DNA from: Chitinophagaceae bacterium
Lineage (GTDB): Bacteria > Bacteroidota > Bacteroidia > Chitinophagales > Chitinophagaceae
DNA: 7,101 nucleotides
NCBI GenBank assembly: GCA_947463755.1
Contig: CANHUK010000073.1
Location: 1-7,101, forward strand
Direction: 5' to 3'
This document shows, one piece after another, positions 1 to 5,439 of the stretch; the stretch's first letter is position 1, and the number at the start of each line of letters is the position of its first letter. The notes under the pieces are model-generated. The model was given only the letters and a program-made list of their open reading frames with translations, did not search any database and was not told the DNA's origin. Made by a program: the position numbers and the translations under genes.

Positions 1-870
1 ATGGTACACGTGGGTATTCCCGGTAGCCACCTTCGGTGTCGTGATGGCGGGATGTCCGGCGAAGGCGCGGTCATAGGCGGCGGCCACTGCCTGACGCGCG
101 GCGATATAATCGTTCAGCCGCTTGAGTTTTACATCCAGGATGGCTGCCTGGATCGTATCGAGCCTGGAGTTGCAGCCGACCACTTCATGGTAGTATCTCA
201 CTTTCTGTCCGTGGTTGGCGATCATCTTCAGCTTGTCTGCCAGGGCGTCATCATTGGTCAGTATCGCCCCGCCGTCGCCGTAGCAACCCAGGTTTTTGGA
301 GGGAAAGAACGAAGTGGTGCCGATGGTGCCCATCGTGCCTGTCTGCCGGATGGTGCCGTCGCTAAAAGTGTACGTTGCGCCGATGGCCTGGGCGTTGTCC
401 TCGATGATGTGCAGACCATGTCTGCGGGCGATGTCCATCAGGGCTTCCATGGGGGCAGACTGCCCATAGAGATGAACAGGTACGATGGCCCGGGTGCGGG
501 GGGTGATGGCTCTTTCTACGGCTGCGGGATCGATGCAGAAGGTCTGGGGGTCGACTTCCACGAATACCGGCTTCAGCTTCAGGAGGGCGACCACTTCGGT
601 GGTGGCGATGTAGGTGAAGGATGGGGTGATCACTTCGTCGCCTGGCTGGAGACCTAGGGCCATCATGGCGATCTGCAAGGCGTCCGTGCCATTGGCGCAG
701 GGTATCACATGGCGGGCTCCGGTGTAAGCGGCAAGGTTTGATGAAAAATCCTGCAAAGGCTTTCCTCCGATGAAGGCGGTGCTGTCAAGGACCTGGTGGA
801 TGGCGGCGTCCACTTCCTCCCGGATGTTCAGGTATTGCTCCTTCAGATCGACCATTTGTATGGGGCGCAT
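1..870 (-). CDS. DegT/DnrJ/EryC1/StrS-family sugar aminotransferase (C-terminus cut by window edge)
   Basis: PLP-dependent fold-type I aminotransferase of the family that transfers an amino group to keto-sugar nucleotides for O-antigen, capsule or glycoprotein glycans. I translated the reverse complement: 290 codons run open from ATG 870-868 to base 1. It starts MRPIQMVDLKEQY and shows the family landmarks in order: GGKPLQDF near 35-42, a phosphate-binding turn CANGTDAL at 58-65, PGDEVITPSFTYIAT at 76-90, VPVHLYGQ at 130-137, IIEDNAQAIGA at 155-165 with Asp158 placed to bind the PLP ring nitrogen, and FFPSKNLGCYGDGG with Lys192 as the expected Schiff-base lysine. It ends in THVYH at the edge, typical of about residue 290 in proteins of 360-380 residues, so roughly 80 residues are missing. 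Divergent kdtA supports an LPS/envelope role. The exact sugar substrate cannot be read from this sequence. Confidence 0.95.
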   Translation of the reverse strand, partial: MRPIQMVDLKEQYLNIREEVDAAIHQVLDSTAFIGGKPLQDFSSNLAAYTGARHVIPCANGTDALQIAMMALGLQPGDEVITPSFTYIATTEVVALLKLKPVFVEVDPQTFCIDPAAVERAITPRTRAIVPVHLYGQSAPMEALMDIARRHGLHIIEDNAQAIGATYTFSDGTIRQTGTMGTIGTTSFFPSKNLGCYGDGGAILTNDDALADKLKMIANHGQKVRYYHEVVGCNSRLDTIQAAILDVKLKRLNDYIAARQAVAAAYDRAFAGHPAITTPKVATGNTHVYH

Positions 871-887
871 ATTCGTTTTTAAGGGTG

Positions 888-895
888 CAAAGGTA
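888..895 (-). promoter_or_regulatory. Predicted Bacteroidota -7 element for the aminotransferase
   Basis: On the minus strand the sequence TACCTTTG matches the Bacteroidota sigma -7 consensus TAnnTTTG exactly and lies 17 nt upstream of the ATG at 870. A start of transcription near 881 would give a leader of about ten bases. The -33 TTG is not well matched (TTC about 22 bases upstream). The match and position are seen; promoter function is inferred. Confidence 0.5.
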
Positions 896-924
896 CGAAA
901 CTTAAGGCAGTCGTGCCGAAGCTG

Positions 925-932
925 TAGCTTTG
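925..932 (+). promoter_or_regulatory. Predicted Bacteroidota -7 element for kdtA
   Basis: TAGCTTTG is an exact match to TAnnTTTG, 23 nt upstream of the kdtA ATG at 956. A degenerate -33 (TTA at 902-904) sits 20 nt upstream. Transcription would begin near 939, leaving a leader of 15-20 nt. This also argues against any kdtA start further upstream. Its upstream half overlaps the upstream half of the minus-strand promoter at 888-895. Confidence 0.5.
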
Positions 933-955
933 TCGTTACAGATAACCATCATTTG

Positions 956-2215
956 ATGATGCGACTTTTATACGACATTTCGATTCAGGGATACCGGCTC
1001 CTGATCCTGATCGCATCGCTTTGGAACCGCAAGGCCCGGGCCTGGATCGAAGGGCGCAGGGGGTGGCGGAACAAGCTGGCCACCCGGCTGGTCAAAGCAG
1101 GGGGAGACAGGTTATGGATGCATTGTGCTTCCGTGGGTGAATTCGAGCAGGGGCGGCCTGTCCTGGAGGCCATCCGTTCAGCACGGCCAGACATGACCAT
1201 TGTGCTGACCTTCTTCTCCCCTTCCGGCTATGAATTGCGCAAGGATTACCCGGGCGCCGACATTGTGGCTTATATGCCACTGGATACACCCGGGAATGCT
1301 GAAGATTTCGTTTCGATCGTGCGTCCCCACCTCGCCATATTCATCAAGTATGAGCACTGGTATCATCACCTGGAGGTGTTGGAAAAGCGGGGGATCCCAT
1401 CCGTGCTGGTGTCTGCCATCTTTCGGCCTGGTCAGCCCTTTTTCAAGCCCTGGGGCGGATTCTGGAGGCGAATGCTGAAGCGACATGCGCTGATCTTTGT
1501 TCAGGATCAGGGATCCGGATCTTTATTGAGCGGCATTGGACTGGAGGAGCGTGTCAGCATTGCGGGAGATACCAGGTTCGATCGTGTCTGTTCGGTGGCG
1601 GCCGGTTCCGGCGAGATCAAGGAACTCAGGTTCCTGAAGGATTCAGGACAGGTGATCGTGGCCGGCAGCACCTGGCCGGATGATGAGCGGCTGCTGAAAG
1701 CCTATGTATCCCGGCGGCCTGATCTGCGATTGATCATCGCCCCGCACGAGATCTCTGCGACCCGTTTGGCCGCCATCACTGAGGCATTTCCTAAGGTGAG
1801 GCGATGGTCTGAACTGGTGGCCAATATTCAGGTAGACGAAGATTGGCAAACGCTTCTGATCGACAACATCGGGTTGCTATCCAGATTGTACCGCTACGGT
1901 ACGGTGGCCTATGTTGGGGGTGGCTTTCACCGGGCAGGCATCCACAACATCCTCGAGGCTGCCATTTACGGCATGCCTGTTCTTTTTGGTCCGACACATC
2001 ATAAAGCGAGGGAAGCCGGAGAACTGAAACAACGGGGAGGCGCCTTCGTGGTCAGCGGGGCTTCCGACCTCGAACGCACATTGAACAAGCTGCTGGCAGA
2101 TGCGGGAGCCCTGGCGGCGGCAGGTCGAGCATCCGGGGACTACGTGAGGGCCGAAGCCGGCGCCACAACAGCAGTGATGGAGGGCATTCAGGGATATCTG
2201 CGATCGACCAGCTGA
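956..2215 (+). CDS. kdtA: 3-deoxy-D-manno-octulosonate (Kdo) transferase
   Basis: Also called waaA. This inner-membrane GT30-family enzyme transfers Kdo from CMP-Kdo to the lipid A precursor, the first step of LPS core assembly. The 419-residue product is of normal length. Residues 4-23 form a hydrophobic N-terminal anchor. The motif HCASVGEFEQ at 56-65 contains Glu62, which aligns with the catalytic base of known WaaA proteins. The C-terminal GT-B half has VAGSTWPDDE from 235, APHEI at 262-266, and the CMP-Kdo-binding signature YVGGGFHRAGIHNILEA from 319, with Glu334. The reading frame stays open upstream to 770, but that stretch is antisense to the aminotransferase and lies before the promoter, so I use the ATGATG at 956/959; either ATG is possible. 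There is no Shine-Dalgarno sequence. Its 3' end overlaps the convergent gene by 28 bp. Whether it adds one or more Kdo residues cannot be told from sequence. Confidence 0.95.
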   Translation: MMRLLYDISIQGYRLLILIASLWNRKARAWIEGRRGWRNKLATRLVKAGGDRLWMHCASVGEFEQGRPVLEAIRSARPDMTIVLTFFSPSGYELRKDYPGADIVAYMPLDTPGNAEDFVSIVRPHLAIFIKYEHWYHHLEVLEKRGIPSVLVSAIFRPGQPFFKPWGGFWRRMLKRHALIFVQDQGSGSLLSGIGLEERVSIAGDTRFDRVCSVAAGSGEIKELRFLKDSGQVIVAGSTWPDDERLLKAYVSRRPDLRLIIAPHEISATRLAAITEAFPKVRRWSELVANIQVDEDWQTLLIDNIGLLSRLYRYGTVAYVGGGFHRAGIHNILEAAIYGMPVLFGPTHHKAREAGELKQRGGAFVVSGASDLERTLNKLLADAGALAAAGRASGDYVRAEAGATTAVMEGIQGYLRSTS

Positions 2216-2994
2216 ATGAGTTCACGCAGGGCGGGGAGGTCTGCCCGCCAGCATCCTGCACTTCTGATATCCGCCTCCAGTCTGCGCAAAGCCTCGGCCC
2301 GGCCACCCGCCTCATTGATATCGCGGATCGACCTGGAGAAAGCCTCGCCGTCACCACCAAACAATTCATTCACAAAGCGGAAGCGGTCATTGATGCCGAT
2401 CGCGGTTTTGAGGTCTGAGATCGGTTCGATGAACCTGCCCCGATCATTCGGGGCATCGGCATTTCGGAAACGATCGTTGAGCGAAGCGGACCCGTCAGCC
2501 ATACTTTCGTTCAATTCCTTCTGATCCAGTTTGATCATTTCGGTTACGGGCATCGGCGCCGGCCCGGGAGATGGAGCTGTTGCAACCGGAGGGGGCGGCG
2601 GGATCGGGGGAGGTTCAAGCGCGGGTTGAGGGTGGGAGGGCAAAGGTTCGGGCTCATCTCCGGAGATCTGTGTGAGGTCCGGACGCAGATGCTGCTGACG
2701 GATCTGCCTTAATTCGGCAGCCTCTTTCAAAGCACGCAATTCCTCTTCGATCTCGGCCTCGTCTACTTCGAGCACTTCGATGACGGCGTCCTCCGGCGGC
2801 TCGGGCATATCCAGCCCGGTTTGTAAAACGATCCTGTCGAGCGGAGCCATGTCGGGTTCCGGAAGCCTAACGGCGGGCGGATGGTGCCGAATAGCCGTTT
2901 CTAGGGCCGTGAGGGTCCGCAACAGTACAGCGGCCGGTTCTCCGGCACGGAACTGTCTGTTCAGTTTTTCCAGCAATTGCTCCGCAGTTTCCAT
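2188..2994 (-). CDS. Uncharacterised Bacteroidota protein with proline-rich linker and NDRFR motifs
   Basis: 268 residues; function unknown. Visible parts: an N-terminal amphipathic helical stretch (1-40); an acidic, Glu-rich helix or coiled coil (about 70-104); a Pro-rich disordered linker (about 114-150, including a run of five Pro); and a conserved-looking C-terminal region (about 160-266). The C-terminal part has LNDRFR at 172-177 and DLKTAIGINDRFRFVNELF from 194, so the NDRFR core occurs twice. From memory, similar C-terminal regions are common in hypothetical proteins of Bacteroidota; I cannot name a function. No signal peptide or membrane segment is visible, so it is probably cytoplasmic. 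The frame is open to 3261 and has another ATG at 3066, but a -7 element at 3046-3053 lies between, favouring ATG 2994. It is divergent from tdk and overlaps convergent kdtA by 28 bp. Confidence 0.8.
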   Translation of the reverse strand: METAEQLLEKLNRQFRAGEPAAVLLRTLTALETAIRHHPPAVRLPEPDMAPLDRIVLQTGLDMPEPPEDAVIEVLEVDEAEIEEELRALKEAAELRQIRQQHLRPDLTQISGDEPEPLPSHPQPALEPPPIPPPPPVATAPSPGPAPMPVTEMIKLDQKELNESMADGSASLNDRFRNADAPNDRGRFIEPISDLKTAIGINDRFRFVNELFGGDGEAFSRSIRDINEAGGRAEALRRLEADIRSAGCWRADLPALRELIQLVDRRYP

Positions 2995-3005
2995 GTCAAA
3001 AGGGT

Positions 3006-3013
3006 TAGTTTTG
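3006..3013 (+). promoter_or_regulatory. Predicted Bacteroidota -7 element for tdk
   Basis: TAGTTTTG matches TAnnTTTG exactly and lies in the 78-bp spacer upstream of tdk. Predicted transcription start is near 3020, giving a leader of about 53 nt. The -33 region is weak. It faces the minus-strand element at 3046-3053, so the two predicted transcripts would overlap at their 5' ends. Confidence 0.4.
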
Positions 3014-3045
3014 CCGACCAGGGGTACGGCAGGTGGCCGTCTCTG

Positions 3046-3053
3046 CAAACCTA
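3046..3053 (-). promoter_or_regulatory. Predicted Bacteroidota -7 element for the NDRFR protein
   Basis: On the minus strand, TAGGTTTG matches TAnnTTTG exactly. Transcription would begin near 3039, about 45 nt before the ATG at 2994. This placement supports 2994 rather than 3066 as the start of that gene. No good -33 TTG is seen; the upstream half would lie over the first codons of tdk. Confidence 0.4.
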
Positions 3054-3072
3054 CATCAGATTTCATTGCATC

Positions 3073-3645
3073 ATGTTCATTGAACCGAATATTCGGGAGG
3101 GTTCCGGAGGCTGGATCGAAGTGATTTGCGGCTCCATGTTTTCTGGTAAGACCGAGGAACTGATCCGTCGGTTGAAGCGCGTGCGGATCGCCAATCTCGA
3201 GGCCAGGATCTTCAAGCCGAAGATCGACGACCGGTATCATGCAGCACATATTGTTTCTCACGACGAGCAGTCACTTACTGCGGTTCCGGTCAACGATAGT
3301 GCAGCCATACTATCGCTGGCGGGTTCTGCGCACGTGGTGGGCGTCGACGAGGCCCAGTTCTTCGATGTCGGTATCATAGATGTCTGCGAATCACTGGCCA
3401 ACGGGGGTGCCCGGGTGATCGTGGCGGGTCTTGACATGGACTACACCGGAAAACCTTTCGGTCCCATGCCTGGACTGCTCTCGATCGCAGATTATGTAAC
3501 CAAACTCCATGCCATTTGCATGCGGTGCGGATCGATCGCACATTATTCGCACCGGACCTCGGTAGACGAGGGCCAGGTAGTGATCGGCGAGAAGGACCGT
3601 TACGAACCGCTGTGCCGGAAATGCTATCCCTATCGACAGAAGTGA
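3073..3645 (+). CDS. tdk: Thymidine kinase, TK1-like (type II)
   Basis: Phosphorylates thymidine to dTMP with ATP in the cytoplasmic pyrimidine salvage pathway. The 190-residue product has the full set of TK1-family features: P-loop GSMFSGKT at 20-27, the Walker B/catalytic motif VDEAQFF at 91-97 with Glu93 as the expected general base, a GLDMDY segment for the following sheet and lasso entry, and two zinc-binding Cys pairs, C149/C152 (CMRC) and C181/C184 (CRKC). Length is normal for bacterial Tdk. The frame is open back to 2977, but that part is antisense to the divergent gene, and MFIEPNIREGSGGWIEVICG is the natural N-terminus. No Shine-Dalgarno sequence is seen. Its last 25 bases overlap the predicted ccmB start, suggesting cotranscription with ccmB. 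Confidence 0.97.
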   Translation: MFIEPNIREGSGGWIEVICGSMFSGKTEELIRRLKRVRIANLEARIFKPKIDDRYHAAHIVSHDEQSLTAVPVNDSAAILSLAGSAHVVGVDEAQFFDVGIIDVCESLANGGARVIVAGLDMDYTGKPFGPMPGLLSIADYVTKLHAICMRCGSIAHYSHRTSVDEGQVVIGEKDRYEPLCRKCYPYRQK

Positions 3646-4331
3646 ACCCACGGATCGACAAACCACACAATTTGCGTCTTCAAGCCGTCATCAGTCTGTT
3701 TCGCAAGGATCTACTCCTGGAGCTTCGCCAGCAGCATGCACTCTATGGTGTGATGCTGTATGTACTGTCGACGGTCTTTGTTTTATACCTGACCCTGGAC
3801 CAGCCGGTGGCGGAGACCTGGAATGCCCTGTTCTGGGTGATGCAGCTGTTTGTGTGCATCAATGCGGTCGCGAAGAGCTTTCTGCAGGAGTCCCGGGGCA
3901 GGATGCTGTATTTTCATACCATCGCCGGTCCGGCGGAGTTCGTGATCGCGAAGGTGCTGTATAACCTGCTGCTGATGGCCGGAATGAACATGCTGACGCT
4001 ACTCCTGTTCATTGCCTTTATGGGAGACCCGACGGATTCCTTCTGGCTTTTCGCAGGGATCAGTTGCCTTGGAGCATTCGGACTCTCGCTGATATTCACC
4101 ATGCTGGCGGCCATTGCATCCAAGGCGATGCAGCAGGCTTCACTGATGGCCATCCTCGGCTTTCCGGTCATTATGCCACAGTTGCTGCTGCTGATGCGGC
4201 TTTCGAAGCTCGCCTTTTCAGAAACCTTTGCGGCGGGGGCAGACCTTGGTATCGTCTGGCTGCTGCTGGCCCTGGACGCCAGCGTGATCTTGCTGACGCT
4301 GATTTTATTTCCCTTTCTGTGGAAAGATTAG
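3621..4331 (+). CDS. ccmB: CcmB, membrane subunit of the cytochrome c maturation ABC transporter
   Basis: CcmB is the integral inner-membrane subunit that works with the ATPase CcmA, and with CcmC/CcmD, to release haem-loaded CcmE in System I cytochrome c biogenesis. The 236-residue protein has a charged cytoplasmic N-terminus with the family-typical FRKDLLLELRQ at 27-37, then six hydrophobic segments at about 41-59, 67-86, 107-133, 139-166, 173-193 and 210-234, the usual CcmB topology. The ATG at 3621 lies inside the tdk end. A GTG at 3642 that forms a GTGA overlap with the tdk stop would give 229 residues and is an equally plausible translationally coupled start. ccmC and ccmD follow, supporting the call. 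ccmA is not in the window. Confidence 0.92.
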   Translation: MLSLSTEVNPRIDKPHNLRLQAVISLFRKDLLLELRQQHALYGVMLYVLSTVFVLYLTLDQPVAETWNALFWVMQLFVCINAVAKSFLQESRGRMLYFHTIAGPAEFVIAKVLYNLLLMAGMNMLTLLLFIAFMGDPTDSFWLFAGISCLGAFGLSLIFTMLAAIASKAMQQASLMAILGFPVIMPQLLLLMRLSKLAFSETFAAGADLGIVWLLLALDASVILLTLILFPFLWKD

Positions 4332-4341
4332 GCATGCATGC
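4332..4341. promoter_or_regulatory. 10-bp palindrome GCATGCATGC next to the ccmC promoter
   Basis: A perfect 10-bp palindrome starts immediately after the ccmB stop codon and abuts the -7 element at 4342-4349. Its place, in the -8 to -18 spacer of the predicted promoter, is where a small dimeric regulator could act. The palindrome is seen; an operator role is speculation. Confidence 0.25.
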
Positions 4342-4349
4342 TAACTTTG
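4342..4349 (+). promoter_or_regulatory. Predicted Bacteroidota -7 element for ccmC-ccmD
   Basis: TAACTTTG matches TAnnTTTG exactly in the 108-bp gap between ccmB and ccmC. Predicted transcription start is near 4356, with a leader of about 84 nt before the ATG at 4440. No clear -33 TTG is present. It suggests that ccmC and ccmD can be transcribed apart from tdk-ccmB. Confidence 0.45.
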
Positions 4350-4439
4350 CGGCGGAAGCGTAAGCGAACTTAATTTCGGACGCGCACACAACATTCGGGA
4401 TCCGTTCCGTGTTTTATCACCTGTTAAACCACCGCATTC

Positions 4440-5135
4440 ATGCGAAAATCATGGTGGAAGATATTGTGCGTGGCGCTGCTGGCCTACGCAGTCATCGGAG
4501 GGATACTCCTCCCGGTCCCGGAGATCCCTCAACTGCAGGAGACCATTCGGAACCTCTATTATCATGTCTGCATGTGGTTTGCCATGATGATCCTGTTCAC
4601 GACTTCGGTGGTGTACAGTATCAAGTACCTGCGCACCCTGGATATCAGCTATGATCTGCGCGCCAGGTCCTTCGCTGCCGTTGGGTTGGTGATGGGTCTG
4701 CTCGGATATGGGACGGGTGCGATATGGGCGGCCTATACCTGGGCAGACCCGAATAACCCCGCCTATGCCTCTTTTGGTTCGATCGCCCGCGAGCCCAAGC
4801 TGATCGGTGCGGCCATGGCGATCCTGGTCTACTTCGCCTATTTCATTCTTCGGGACTCGGTCACAGATATGGACCGGAGGGCGCGTGTAAGCGCGGTGTA
4901 CAACATCTTCGCCTACGCGATGTTGTTTCCCTCGATCTGGATCGTACCCCGCCTGCTGCCCAGCCTGCATCCCGGACAAGAAGGCAATCCCGCCCTTAAT
5001 TTCAACGATATTGATGCGCGCATGCGGATGGTCTTCTATCCGGCCGTGATCGGCTGGACGCTGCTGGGCGCCTGGATCGCGACCCTGAAGATCAGATTAG
5101 ATATTCTTCGTGAAAAAAAATGGTCAAATGCGTAA
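4440..5135 (+). CDS. ccmC: CcmC/CcsA-type cytochrome c biogenesis haem-handling protein with degenerate WWD motif
   Basis: CcmC is a multi-spanning inner-membrane protein of the haem-handling family that presents haem to CcmE. The 231-residue product has six hydrophobic segments at about 8-24, 43-62, 77-98, 121-137, 152-171 and 198-217. Two candidate axial haem ligands flank the central region: His42 in LYYHVCMWF and His177 in LHPG. The C-terminal RMVFYPAVIGWTLLGAWIATLKIR is typical of Bacteroidota CcmC. The periplasmic WWD loop is odd: after TGAIWAAYTW (Trp95, Trp101) comes ADPNNPAYASFGSIAREPKL instead of a tryptophan-rich WGxWWxxDPKL type stretch. Other reading frames do not restore the tryptophans, so this is not an obvious sequencing frameshift. 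Start ATG 4440 has no Shine-Dalgarno sequence. The last 8 bases overlap ccmD. Confidence 0.92.
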   Translation: MRKSWWKILCVALLAYAVIGGILLPVPEIPQLQETIRNLYYHVCMWFAMMILFTTSVVYSIKYLRTLDISYDLRARSFAAVGLVMGLLGYGTGAIWAAYTWADPNNPAYASFGSIAREPKLIGAAMAILVYFAYFILRDSVTDMDRRARVSAVYNIFAYAMLFPSIWIVPRLLPSLHPGQEGNPALNFNDIDARMRMVFYPAVIGWTLLGAWIATLKIRLDILREKKWSNA

Positions 5136-5349
5136 TTCCATTCCATTCCTCCTGGCGTTCGTCCTTTTATTTTTTTCAGGTATTCCTTCGATGGCTCAAT
5201 CTTCCGGTGCGGAGATGGCTGATGTGATGCGCAGCAACGGAAAAATCTACGTTGTGGTGGCTGTGATGTCCACCATCCTGACAGGGCTGATCCTTTACCT
5301 TGTAAGCCTAGACCGCAGAATACGCAGGATGGAGCGGAACGCGGACTGA
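5128..5349 (+). CDS. ccmD: Small CcmD-family membrane protein with signal peptide
   Basis: CcmD is a small membrane protein that assists CcmC and the CcmAB transporter in releasing holo-CcmE. This 73-residue product has the Bacteroidota layout: an N-terminal signal-like helix (about 5-20) with a likely cleavage after SMAQ (24), a short exported segment EMADVMRSNGKIYV (29-42), one membrane helix (about 41-60), and a basic cytoplasmic tail LDRRIRRMER. ATG 5128 overlaps the ccmC stop (ATGCGTAA), which favours translational coupling. An upstream in-frame GTG at 5110 would add six residues. It is too short and diverged to call by motif alone; the position after ccmC and the 'EMAD.MRS.GKIYVVV' pattern carry the assignment. 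Confidence 0.85.
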   Translation: MRNSIPFLLAFVLLFFSGIPSMAQSSGAEMADVMRSNGKIYVVVAVMSTILTGLILYLVSLDRRIRRMERNAD

Positions 5350-5439
5350 AGTTAGCGGGCTTTGCGGTTTTTTGATCTCTCTTCAATCTTTCGATTGTTA
5401 TTGCTTCCATATTGAATTCACATCCTAAACCTATCGACA
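5350..5439. other. Gap between ccmD and gdh; no clear terminator or promoter
   Basis: This 90-bp spacer has a T-run (5368-5373) with no matching hairpin before it and a weak hairpin CAATC/GATTG (5384-5388 with 5393-5397). I find no exact TAnnTTTG element before gdh. The dehydrogenase may therefore be read through from ccmCD or use a degenerate promoter. Confidence 0.5.

Noticed and set aside
1..657. Plus-strand open frame of 218 codons
   Set aside because: It lies wholly antisense to the aminotransferase, whose minus-strand translation shows all family motifs; the plus reading has no recognisable domain.
770..955. Upstream extension of the kdtA frame
   Set aside because: It is antisense to the aminotransferase start and contains the predicted kdtA promoter; family N-termini match the ATG at 956/959.
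2995..3261. Upstream extension of the minus-strand NDRFR gene, including ATG 3066
   Set aside because: It runs antisense into tdk and lies upstream of the exact -7 element at 3053-3046; ATG 2994 fits the promoter.
4449..4979. Minus-strand open frame of 176 codons
   Set aside because: Antisense shadow of ccmC with no recognisable domain and no promoter-like element noted.
5350..5397. Terminator after ccmD
   Set aside because: The T-run at 5368-5373 has no good stem before it, and the CAATC/GATTG hairpin is only 5 bp with no T-run after it.
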